Source of the DNA: an uncultured Ruminiclostridium sp.
GTDB taxonomy: Bacteria > Bacillota > Clostridia > Oscillospirales > Ruminococcaceae
Assembly (NCBI GenBank): GCA_944386545.1
Contig: CALXBK010000013.1
Coordinates: 1 to 45,263 of the forward strand
DNA length: 45,263 nt
Direction: 5' to 3'
This document shows, piece by piece, positions 1 through 6,187 of this stretch (its first letter is position 1; each line of letters opens with the position of its first letter). Made by a program: the position numbers and the translations under genes. A model generated the notes under the pieces. It did no database searches. It saw only the letters and a list, made by a program, of their open reading frames with translations, and was not told the DNA's origin.

Positions 1-52
1 GACATTTACGTCCTGCTATTTCTTTTGCTTTTCTCATATCTTTATTATATCA

Positions 53-110
53 TATTATGCGCTATTTGTCCACACCTTTTCATTAAGGCGTGGACATAAA
101 GCGCATATTA
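53..110. repeat. Imperfect 24-bp inverted repeat beside IS1 remnant
   Basis: Left arm 53-76 and right arm 87-110 are near-perfect reverse complements around a 10-base spacer; both contain a GCGCT...GTCCAC core. No T-run follows on either strand, so it does not look like an intrinsic terminator. It lies just past the stop codon of the transposase remnant and may be IS-end material, possibly two ends facing each other. IS identity of the arms is not established. Confidence 0.45.
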
Positions 111-117
111 TAAGAAG

Positions 118-414
118 TCAAGAATAGAAAAAAGGCAATTCACGAGATTTTTTGTCTTTATTTTGCCGATATTTTGCCTTTGCAACACCAAAGGCGTTGT
201 ACGCCATAACAAAAACTTCAAGAACAGCTTTTAAAGTTTCAATGCTGCGTGGGAAACAACGGCTTCTTCTGCGCAAGATAGGAATATAATGACGTAAATC
301 TGCATTTATCCCCTCTACCGTAAATGTATTGCTCTTATCCTGAACATTTCGTATATATTTTCCGGGATATACAACATCAACATAACCCCACCACCCGTCT
401 GTGCGGTGTTGCAT
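118..414 (-). pseudogene. IS1-family transposase, C-terminal remnant
   Basis: About 98 residues read as the C-terminal part of an IS1-type DDE transposase: a DGWWGYVDV segment, then NTFTVEGINADLRHYI, which contains the expected final catalytic Glu (TVEG), then a basic LRRRSRCF segment and a helical tail. A full IS1-type transposase is about 230 residues. Here an in-frame stop lies seven codons upstream of the first Met, and the N-terminal zinc-binding part and first two Asp residues are absent. It is therefore a 5'-truncated, non-functional remnant. Family assignment rests on the TVEG...RHY...RRR pattern; IS1595-type DDE enzymes are a less likely alternative. Confidence 0.7.
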
Positions 415-515
415 TAAACCATATAATAACAGTTAATATTATTATCCCTGCGGTAATATTTTGCCGTTAAGGGTACTTTTTATAGTGCGAGCCGGCATTA
501 TTTTAACATTTCTTA

Positions 516-544
516 TTGACATTTCGGCAAAATGATGATATATT
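516..544 (+). promoter_or_regulatory. Promoter of the SGNH lipoprotein gene
   Basis: TTGACA at 516-521 and TATATT at 539-544 are separated by 17 bases, a strong sigma-A-type promoter. It lies about 70 bases upstream of the chosen ATG at 617. Nothing else gene-like is visible between 415 and 600. Confidence 0.75.
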
Positions 545-616
545 TTTTACTGTCGGGGTAATACTCCGATTATCTTGTTAAAAGAAGATAAAATTCTTAA
601 AATGAAAGGTGTATTT

Positions 617-1945
617 ATGAAAAAGAGAATTTCGGCAATAGCTGCAATAGCTGCGGTTGCGCTTATGCTCTCTGCTTGTCAGAACAGCGGTACAACGGCA
701 TCCGAAAACAGCTCAGGCGTTGATTCTTCGGCACAGTCCTCGGTTTTCTCCGAAGCGTCCTCGGATGCGGAAAGCTCTGAGGAGCAGTCTGATGACGGTG
801 AAGAAAACTACACAAAATATACTCTCGGCGGCGAGGTGACACAGCACATGATTGACAAATCGCGCCTTAACGAAGGCAACAAGGTAAGACTTGCAAGCGT
901 AATTAAAAAGCTTCAGAACGGAGAAGCGGTAACAGTCGGCTTTATCGGCGGCTCTATCACGCAGGGCACGAGCGCAGGAAACGAGCTTTGCTATGCAAAA
1001 CTCACGGCAAACTGGCTTCAGCAGACATATCCCAATGCGACAGTAAACTATGTAAATGCGGGTATCGGCGCAACAGGCTCTTACATCGGCATACACAGAG
1101 TAACCGACGATTTGCTCTCAAAAAATCCCGATTTAGTATTTGTTGAGTTCTCCGTAAACGATACAACAGAGTTTACTGAGCGCAACAAGGAGTCCTACGA
1201 CAGCCTTCTGAGAACAATATGGAAGTATCAGAGCAATCCTGCGATAATCACCGTTGTTACAACACAGGAGGACGGAACGAGCTTCCAGCAGTATCACTCT
1301 GAGATTGCAAAGAAATACGATCTCCCCATGATTTCATACCGTGATTCCATTCTTGATACAATAGAGCACGGCGACATTGTATGGAAGGATATTTCCGACG
1401 ACAATATCCACCCAAATGTAGCGGGACACAAGATAGTATCTCAGCTTCTTACAGCCTACATTGCCGATGTTGAAAAACAGCTTGACAGCATAAGCGGCGA
1501 TGAAAGCAATTTCGACGAAGCGGCAACTGCGGCAGGCTATGAAAACGGAAAGCTCATAAGAACCTCTACCGAGGGCGTTAATGTTGAAGTCAGCGGACAG
1601 TTCAAGAAGAATGACGCACACTTCGGCGGCTTTGACGGCTACTGGTTCTGCAAGGCGTCCGCAGGAACGGATTTAAGCGATACTGCTCTTACCTTTACGG
1701 TTACCGCAAAGAAAATCGGTATGCTGTACGGTAAATATACAGGTGCGGCAGGCATCGCAGACGTGTATATTGACGGCGAGCTCGCAACCACGATTAATGC
1801 CGACTTTACAGGCGGCTGGGGCAACTATGTAGAGTGCGCCGAAATCGCTTCCTTTGATACCGAAGGCGAGCATACCGTAAAGATAGTACCCAAAACCTCC
1901 GATAAGGCTTCTATCTTCAGCGTTACCGCACTTGCAATTTCTTAA
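617..1945 (+). CDS. SGNH/GDSL-family hydrolase lipoprotein with C-terminal accessory domain
   Basis: 442-residue secreted esterase-like lipoprotein. The start at 617 is chosen because a GGTG ribosome-binding site precedes it and it opens directly into a lipoprotein signal (MKKR, hydrophobic stretch, lipobox LSAC with Cys21); a TTG at 575 would add 14 residues before the signal. A Ser/Glu-rich linker follows (about 25-70). The SGNH core spans about 95-280: block I GGSITQG with the nucleophile Ser, FSVND (block III), and DNIHPN with the catalytic Asp/His. The last ~130 residues look like a beta-rich accessory or carbohydrate-binding-like domain. Such proteins commonly deacetylate plant or microbial polysaccharides; the substrate here is inferred, not shown. 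It is monocistronic, with its own promoter and a strong terminator. Confidence 0.88.
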   Translation: MKKRISAIAAIAAVALMLSACQNSGTTASENSSGVDSSAQSSVFSEASSDAESSEEQSDDGEENYTKYTLGGEVTQHMIDKSRLNEGNKVRLASVIKKLQNGEAVTVGFIGGSITQGTSAGNELCYAKLTANWLQQTYPNATVNYVNAGIGATGSYIGIHRVTDDLLSKNPDLVFVEFSVNDTTEFTERNKESYDSLLRTIWKYQSNPAIITVVTTQEDGTSFQQYHSEIAKKYDLPMISYRDSILDTIEHGDIVWKDISDDNIHPNVAGHKIVSQLLTAYIADVEKQLDSISGDESNFDEAATAAGYENGKLIRTSTEGVNVEVSGQFKKNDAHFGGFDGYWFCKASAGTDLSDTALTFTVTAKKIGMLYGKYTGAAGIADVYIDGELATTINADFTGGWGNYVECAEIASFDTEGEHTVKIVPKTSDKASIFSVTALAIS

Positions 1946-1960
1946 ATTAAAACTTCAACG

Positions 1961-1995
1961 GGCTGATGTGTTTTACACATCAGCCTATTTTTTCT
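1961..1995 (+). terminator. Rho-independent terminator of the SGNH gene
   Basis: Perfect 10-bp stem (GGCTGATGTG / CACATCAGCC), 5-base loop, then TATTTTTTCT, starting 16 bases after the stop codon. Confidence 0.92.
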
Positions 1996-2073
1996 CATCA
2001 AAAACTTAATACGTAACAAGCAGCTACCTAACAGCAGCTGCTTGCATAATTCCATTTTAATTTTTTACCCCAA

Positions 2074-2199
2074 CTATTGACAAAGAGCCAGTTTGCCATT
2101 CACAGTTTTAACTGCAACATCAATTACTTTACCGCTATCTTCATTCAACTTAAGTGCAACCTCTATATAGCTATCAATATTTCCACTTGTTGTGCTCAT
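2074..2199 (-). CDS. Small 41-residue ORF coupled to a truncated upstream gene
   Basis: Short ORF starting MSTTSGNIDSYIEV and ending LALCQ. Its ATG overlaps the TGA of the preceding reading frame in an ATGA arrangement, a typical translational-coupling signature, which argues that it was once a real operon partner. No family is recognised. With the upstream gene decapitated by the 145-bp element it probably no longer has its native promoter. Confidence 0.4.
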   Translation of the reverse strand: MSTTSGNIDSYIEVALKLNEDSGKVIDVAVKTVNGKLALCQ

Positions 2200-2432
2200 T
2201 CTAAAACCTCGTTAAAATTATGTGAAATCGTAATGCTGATCATTGTGATTTTATCGTCAGAATTTAATTTAAACCTTATATTGCTGTTTTCCGAAGCAAT
2301 ATAACTATATCTTACAGCGCCACTTGAATAATTCATTATTTCCGTTGGTTCTCCAAGAGTATTAATCAACTCTGCTTTTGTATCCATCAGTTCCATTCCA
2401 CCAATAGAAATATAATCAATATCGCTTTGTTT
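2196..2432 (-). pseudogene. 5'-truncated gene, BamE/SmpA-like small domain
   Basis: About 79 residues reading IGGMELMDTKAELINTLGEP, followed by aromatic and beta-strand positions and ending in NFNEVLE. The G-M-x(6)-L-x-x-x-LG-x-P pattern followed by Y/F strands resembles the BamE-like domain common in Firmicute lipoproteins (inference). The N-terminus is missing: upstream of about residue 9 the frame runs straight into the 145-bp hairpin repeat. No start codon with a ribosome-binding site is available outside the repeat. It ends in the ATGA overlap with the 41-residue ORF. Confidence 0.55.
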
Positions 2433-2577
2433 TTTCAATAAGGGGCTTGCCCCGTCATTCAACGTGGCAAGCCGCAGCGAAGCTGCGATGAAGTTTCAGT
2501 TGGGGATTGAACCCCAACTGAAACTGAATATGGAACCCGCCGCCTTAGAGGCGGGGGACATCTTGCCTAAGTTATAA
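2433..2577. repeat. 145-bp multi-hairpin element, copy 1
   Basis: Nearly identical to 14420-14564 (8 substitutions, no gaps). It contains four successive hairpins: GGCTTGCC/GGCAAGCC, GCAGC-GAA-GCTGC, a 14-bp stem built on AGTTTCAGTTGGGG with a 6-base loop, and a terminal CCGCCT-TAG-AGGCGG hairpin followed by GGACATCTTGCC. The last hairpin resembles the left-end hairpin of the IS200/IS605 element at about 44091-44121 (CCACCTTAGAGGTAGGGGAC...TTGC). No ORF is present. Best guess: a non-autonomous, palindrome-associated transposable element or structured RNA related to IS605. Truncated genes lie on both sides. Confidence 0.8.
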
Positions 2578-2578
2578 T

Positions 2579-3019
2579 TACCAAGAAAAATTAGAGTTTA
2601 ATAATGATTTTATCAAAGGTAATCTTGTTGTAATGAATTATGAGATAAAGGATTTATTTGTTACTCAGTATAATACTTGTATTAAAAAAGATGAGTGTTA
2701 TGATTTGAATGAGTATTTACAACCAAGTTTTTCAGGTTATGAAGATAAAACTATTTTAAAATTAAATGCTACATTAAATTATGATGATTCATCTATTGTT
2801 AAGGAAAGTTTATTTGATTTAATATCTAAATATGGTGAAATTAGATATATTGTTGATAATAAAGAATATACGACAAAGGATATTAAATCTACTAATTTTT
2901 CTATATCTAAAGATAATAGCAATTATTATGCAGAAGTACCTAAATCCTTAGAAAAAGCAACTAATATTGATTTGGTATTTAATATTAGAAATTATAAATA
3001 TGTTTACACAATAAAATAA
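2579..3019 (+). pseudogene. AT-rich gene fragment, 5' end lost at the hairpin element
   Basis: The frame is open from inside the 145-bp element (last upstream stop at 2546-2548) through to the TAA at 3017. The first ATG at 2633 gives 128 residues (MNYEIKDLFVTQ...YKYVYTIK), but protein-like sequence with the same Asn/Lys/Tyr-rich composition already reads upstream of it, and there is no ribosome-binding site before 2633. I read it as the C-terminal part of a longer protein. No family is recognised; no signal or membrane segment is seen. It converges on the lipoprotein gene at 3040 and shares a bidirectional terminator with it. Its last 97 bases recur at 4326-4422 in the tandem duplication. Confidence 0.5.
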
Positions 3020-3044
3020 AGGTAATTAATACCTTTATTTTATT
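3010..3044. terminator. Bidirectional terminator between convergent genes
   Basis: 14-bp AT-rich stem (AATAAAATAAAGGT / ACCTTTATTTTATT) around a 7-base loop. It overlaps the stop codons of both the plus-strand ORF and lipoprotein gene A. Confidence 0.7.
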
Positions 3045-4203
3045 GTAATACTAATGTTTTTTGATGAGTTTTATTATATATATTAAATTCGTTGGCTAAA
3101 AGAGTTGAATAATATGAAGTACCGTTATTTGTTGGGAAATTTGAAATTTTATTGCAAGCATATTCATAATTAAGCAATATCATATTAACAAGTGAATTGT
3201 ATTTATCAAAATTATCATTACATAGTTTTTCGAGCTTGTCAAAATCATCATTTATATATGCATTATGAACATTTACGAGCAAGTTTTGCAAATTTTTGTC
3301 TATAACAAATTTTGAGTAATCATAGTAAAGGCCTTGATTAATATCTTCGTATAATATTGAACTTATACAGGATGATAAACCTTCAACTTCATCTTTTGTG
3401 TAAATTCCAGCTAATTTATTTAACGTATCATCATTGATGTAATCGATATTTAAGTATGTTAAAAATAATATTTTTTCAAAATAACCTGTTCTATTACAAG
3501 ATTCATAGGTATTGGATTCTATGTCATAATATAAATTATAGAAGCTTAATGGTGTAGTAGATGTGAAAAATTTTTCAAAAAATGCGAAGAAATCATTTAT
3601 ATTGTTAATATTGTCTTTTGTGATATAATCAACTTTTTTTCCAACAATTATATATTGTTCATAATATGTAATTATTTCATCTATTCTGTTTTTTGGTGCA
3701 GGTGCAATTGATGTGGTATTTTTTGTTATAGATTGCTCTGAAGTATAAATTTCAGTTGAAGTTTTTTCTGAAGAATCATATGGTGTTTCAATAGGCTTAG
3801 GGGCTGTTGTTTGAATATTTGGTGTTTCAATAGGTTTAGGGACTGCTGTTTGAATATTTGGTGTTTCAATTGATTTTGTAGAAGTTGTACTATTCTTCGT
3901 TATAAAGGTAGTATTTTGAACAATTGCTGTTTCAGTATTTGCAGGTGTTTTATTTGTAGAATTTGTTGAATACGTAGTAGTTATAATGGTTTTTTTCGAA
4001 GTACTCATGGTTTCTTGACTTGATAAAGGACTTTGTTCGATGCTAATTGAGCTTTTTTCAGTTGATTTGCTTTCGGAACTATTTGAACTATTATTTAAAA
4101 CACTACAACTAGATAAAGTTATTATAATAGTAGCACTTGTTAAGCTTCCTATAAATTTTAATTTTTCTTTTTTATTTTTTTTGAACGATTTAAAGTTTTT
4201 CAT
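3040..4203 (-). CDS. Ser/Thr-rich lipoprotein A (tandem paralogue)
   Basis: 387 residues. Lys-rich N-terminus, hydrophobic stretch and lipobox TLSSC with Cys33, so probably a membrane-anchored lipoprotein. Residues ~35-165 are a low-complexity Ser/Thr/Pro linker containing a 13-residue repeat (TPNIQT-x-x-PKPIE) encoded by a 39-bp DNA repeat at about 3782-3859 with a further partial copy. Residues ~170-387 form a helical, Asn/Tyr-rich domain ending HQKTLVLQ that I do not recognise. GAAAGGA precedes the ATG. The paralogue at 4443-5585 shares the architecture and C-terminus, with roughly 40% identity by eye in the domain. Base composition is far more AT-rich than the surrounding chromosome, suggesting transfer. 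Function unknown; a surface-exposed domain on a linker is the inference. Confidence 0.8.
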   Translation of the reverse strand: MKNFKSFKKNKKEKLKFIGSLTSATIIITLSSCSVLNNSSNSSESKSTEKSSISIEQSPLSSQETMSTSKKTIITTTYSTNSTNKTPANTETAIVQNTTFITKNSTTSTKSIETPNIQTAVPKPIETPNIQTTAPKPIETPYDSSEKTSTEIYTSEQSITKNTTSIAPAPKNRIDEIITYYEQYIIVGKKVDYITKDNINNINDFFAFFEKFFTSTTPLSFYNLYYDIESNTYESCNRTGYFEKILFLTYLNIDYINDDTLNKLAGIYTKDEVEGLSSCISSILYEDINQGLYYDYSKFVIDKNLQNLLVNVHNAYINDDFDKLEKLCNDNFDKYNSLVNMILLNYEYACNKISNFPTNNGTSYYSTLLANEFNIYNKTHQKTLVLQ

Positions 4204-4226
4204 AAGAATTCCTTTCTTTAAAAAAT

Positions 4227-4242
4227 AGTACCTATCGGTACT
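4227..4242 (-). promoter_or_regulatory. Short leader hairpin before lipoprotein A
   Basis: Imperfect palindrome AGTACC-GATA-GGTACT (minus strand) between the -10 box and the ribosome-binding site. It is kept in the paralogous leader at 5610-5625 with a pair-preserving C-to-G·U change, so it may be an operator or an mRNA hairpin. Confidence 0.45.
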
Positions 4243-4255
4243 TCTTTTAATTTTT

Positions 4256-4284
4256 AGATTAACACAAATGCTTTTTTATGTCAA
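4256..4284 (-). promoter_or_regulatory. Promoter of lipoprotein A
   Basis: Minus-strand TTGACA (4284-4279), 17-base spacer, TAATCT (4261-4256). Confidence 0.82.
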
Positions 4285-4412
4285 TAGTTAAATAATTTAA
4301 GTTTCGGTATTTTACGAATTTTTTATTATTATGCAGAAGTACCTAAATCCTTAGAAAAAGCAACTAATATTGATTTGGTATTTAATATTAGAAATTATAA
4401 ATATGTTTACAC

Positions 4413-4447
4413 AATAAAATAAAGGTAATTAATACCTTTATTTTATT
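4413..4447. terminator. Second copy of the bidirectional terminator
   Basis: Identical to 3010-3044 and offset by exactly 1403 bp; it serves lipoprotein gene B on the minus strand. Confidence 0.7.
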
Positions 4448-5585
4448 GTAATACTAATGTTTTTTGATGAGCTCTTTCATATATACCTGTTTTATCAATA
4501 ACTTGTAATGAAAGTTCAAATGAATTTTCATTTGTTATGTAGTTTTCTATTTCAGGCATATTGTGTTCATACATTAATAACATTAAATCTATGAAAGCAT
4601 TGTACTTTTTATAGTTTTCGTTGCACAATTTTTCAACAGTTCTGTAATCGTTAGTTTTGTATGCGTTTTGTATATTAGTTAGAAGTTTGTTTAAATTTTT
4701 GTTTATTATTATTTTTGAAAAATCATAATATATATTTTCATACAAATTACGATTAAAAATAATAATTGTATTATCTGTCATATATGATAATTCTTCATAT
4801 GAATAAGGGTTTAAAATATCTTTTAAAGTTTTATTATCTATATATTCATTGTTTATAAATGTTAAAAAAAGTATATTTTCTAGAAAAGCATCTGTCATTG
4901 TTACTTCACATTTATTTGTGTCCAGGTTGTAATAAACTTGATAGTTTATGTACAAACCACCATTTATATTACTTGCAACACTTAAAAAATCTTCATAATT
5001 ATTTACATTATTTTCTGTTAAAATTTCTGTATCATTTAATTCAGTGTTGTTATAATATCCCTTTATCTCATCTGTTCTTGTGTTATATTCTATAGGTTCT
5101 TCTATTTTTTTTGAAGTAGATGTAGTAGTTGTTTCTACTTTTTCTGTAGTAGTAACAATTGTTGTTTTGATAGGCTCTTTTGTAGTAACTGTTTTTGTGG
5201 TTGATTCTATAGGCTTTTCTGTAGCAGGAATATTAGTAGTAATAGGAGCGGGTGTAATAATTTCGTTTGTAGTAGTTGTAATTGTTTCAGGTGTTTTTGT
5301 AGTTGTAGATGTGGCAGTAGTTTGTTGTGTAGTTATTGGTTTTTTTTTTTCAGTAGTAGTTGTTGTTTCTGGTAAGGTACTTTCTTTAGTTTGGATAGTA
5401 GTGCTTTCTTTGGTAGTTGCACTGTATGAATTTGTTATATTTGATGAATTTGATTTTGAAGAATCTGAATTATTACCAGAAATACTGCAACTAGAAGTAG
5501 AAATTATTGCAATAGCGCTAGCTATACTTCCTGTAATTTTAAGTTTTTCTTTTTTTTCTTTAAGGAATGTTTTTAAATCTTTCAT
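4443..5585 (-). CDS. Ser/Thr-rich lipoprotein B (tandem paralogue)
   Basis: 380 residues. Lys-rich N-terminus with lipobox STSSC (Cys33), then an extremely Thr-rich linker (about 50-165) full of TTTT/TTK runs, then a helical Asn/Tyr-rich domain (about 170-380) ending HQKTLVLQ as in paralogue A. The coding sequence contains an 11-base A tract (T tract at 5340-5350) at codons 79-82, within the linker and ahead of the domain; a one-base slip would remove the whole C-terminal domain, so phase variation is possible (inference). Promoter and leader are nearly identical to those of A. The function is not recognised. The N-terminal sequence and the last 8 residues are the best conserved parts between paralogues. 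Confidence 0.8.
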   Translation of the reverse strand: MKDLKTFLKEKKEKLKITGSIASAIAIISTSSCSISGNNSDSSKSNSSNITNSYSATTKESTTIQTKESTLPETTTTTEKKKPITTQQTTATSTTTKTPETITTTTNEIITPAPITTNIPATEKPIESTTKTVTTKEPIKTTIVTTTEKVETTTTSTSKKIEEPIEYNTRTDEIKGYYNNTELNDTEILTENNVNNYEDFLSVASNINGGLYINYQVYYNLDTNKCEVTMTDAFLENILFLTFINNEYIDNKTLKDILNPYSYEELSYMTDNTIIIFNRNLYENIYYDFSKIIINKNLNKLLTNIQNAYKTNDYRTVEKLCNENYKKYNAFIDLMLLMYEHNMPEIENYITNENSFELSLQVIDKTGIYERAHQKTLVLQ

Positions 5586-5609
5586 ATAGAAGTCCTTTCT
5601 TTAAAAAAT

Positions 5610-5625
5610 AGTACCTATCGGCACT
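5610..5625 (-). promoter_or_regulatory. Short leader hairpin before lipoprotein B
   Basis: AGTGCC-GATA-GGTACT on the minus strand, the counterpart of 4227-4242; one A-U pair has become G·U, so pairing is kept. Confidence 0.45.
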
Positions 5626-5638
5626 TCTTTTAAAATTT

Positions 5639-5667
5639 AGACTAACATAAATGCTCTTTTATGTCAA
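5639..5667 (-). promoter_or_regulatory. Promoter of lipoprotein B
   Basis: Minus-strand TTGACA (5667-5662), 17-base spacer, TAGTCT (5644-5639). Confidence 0.78.
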
Positions 5668-5790
5668 TAGTTAAATAATTTAAGTTTCGGTATTTTACGA
5701 ATTTTTTAACAATTTCATAATTAATTTTGAAAATTTAGAGATTGAACCACTTTTTTTAACATAATTTTTATTTTATTTCACGCTAACGCA

Positions 5791-5815
5791 GAACATTCAT
5801 CATGTTCTTTTTTTA
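5791..5815 (+). terminator. Terminator-like hairpin at island edge
   Basis: GAACAT-TCATC-ATGTTC followed by a T-rich run. No plus-strand gene ends immediately before it, so it is likely left over from a lost gene. Confidence 0.4.
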
Positions 5816-5845
5816 CTATTCTTTTAAGTTTATTAATTTTACAAA

Positions 5846-5986
5846 GCTGACCCTGCACGCATTCATTCTTCAACAGGACTTGGACTTGCGATAGCAAAAG
5901 AGCTTACGGAAAGAATGAACGGCAGCTTGACTGCTGATGTTTCGGAAAATATTTTCAGCATAAGATTTGAAATGAAAGTCGTATGA
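5846..5986 (+). pseudogene. Sensor histidine kinase, C-terminal (ATPase G2 box) remnant
   Basis: An open frame of 46 residues without a start reads DPARIHSSTGLGLAIAKELT, then ERMNG and FSIRFEMKVV before the TGA. STGLGLAI(A)KELTERMNG is the G2-box/ATP-lid end of a HATPase_c domain in two-component sensor kinases. The rest of the kinase is missing; sequence upstream of about 5842 switches abruptly to AT-rich island DNA. This marks the right edge of the island and shows that its arrival or a deletion destroyed a two-component gene. Confidence 0.82.
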
Positions 5987-5993
5987 GACAATG

Positions 5994-6017
5994 CATCGCT
6001 TCGGCGGTGTATTTTTA
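5994..6017 (+). terminator. Terminator after the kinase remnant
   Basis: CATCGC-TTCG-GCGGTG stem (one G·U) followed by TATTTTTAT, 8 bases after the remnant's stop. Nothing else gene-like is seen from here to 6187. Confidence 0.6.
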
Positions 6018-6187
6018 TATCTCCCCTTTCCGTCTGAAATATAGGCGGATATTTTTTGGGGAATTTTTCGCCCAAATGCTCGTTTTTCGGCTTAAAAAGT
6101 AGAGAGATTTTTTCAAAGGCATAACGCGCAATCAGAACCCTTATTTCCGCCCAAAGCTATTTGTGAGTTTTTGCGTATATTCTGATT

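Larger units (their letters stand above)
2922..4324. repeat. Tandem duplication unit 1 (1403 bp)
   Basis: Contains the tail of the 128-residue ORF, a bidirectional terminator, lipoprotein gene A and its promoter. Its first 147 bp (2922-3068) are identical to 4325-4471, and its last ~120 bp (4204-4324) match 5586-5707 with only a few substitutions. Unit 2 begins at the very next base, so this is an exact head-to-tail duplication. Confidence 0.9.
4325..5707. repeat. Tandem duplication unit 2 (about 1383 bp)
   Basis: Starts with an exact 147-bp copy of 2922-3068, including a 97-bp dead tail of the 128-residue ORF (4326-4422). It continues with diverged lipoprotein gene B and ends with the near-identical promoter/leader block. 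The junction shows short ATT homology between the two ends. Confidence 0.9.

Noticed and set aside
2077..2304. 75-residue plus-strand ORF
   Set aside because: Antisense to the coupled BamE-like remnant and 41-residue ORF; no ribosome-binding site or protein-like pattern.
3782..3870. Regular 39-bp repeats considered as a CRISPR-like array
   Set aside because: They are in-frame codon repeats (TPNIQTxxPKPIE) with no unique spacers.
5080..5589. 169-residue Val-rich plus-strand ORF resembling a membrane protein
   Set aside because: It is the antisense reading of the Thr-rich linker of lipoprotein B; Thr codons read as Val/Ser on the other strand.
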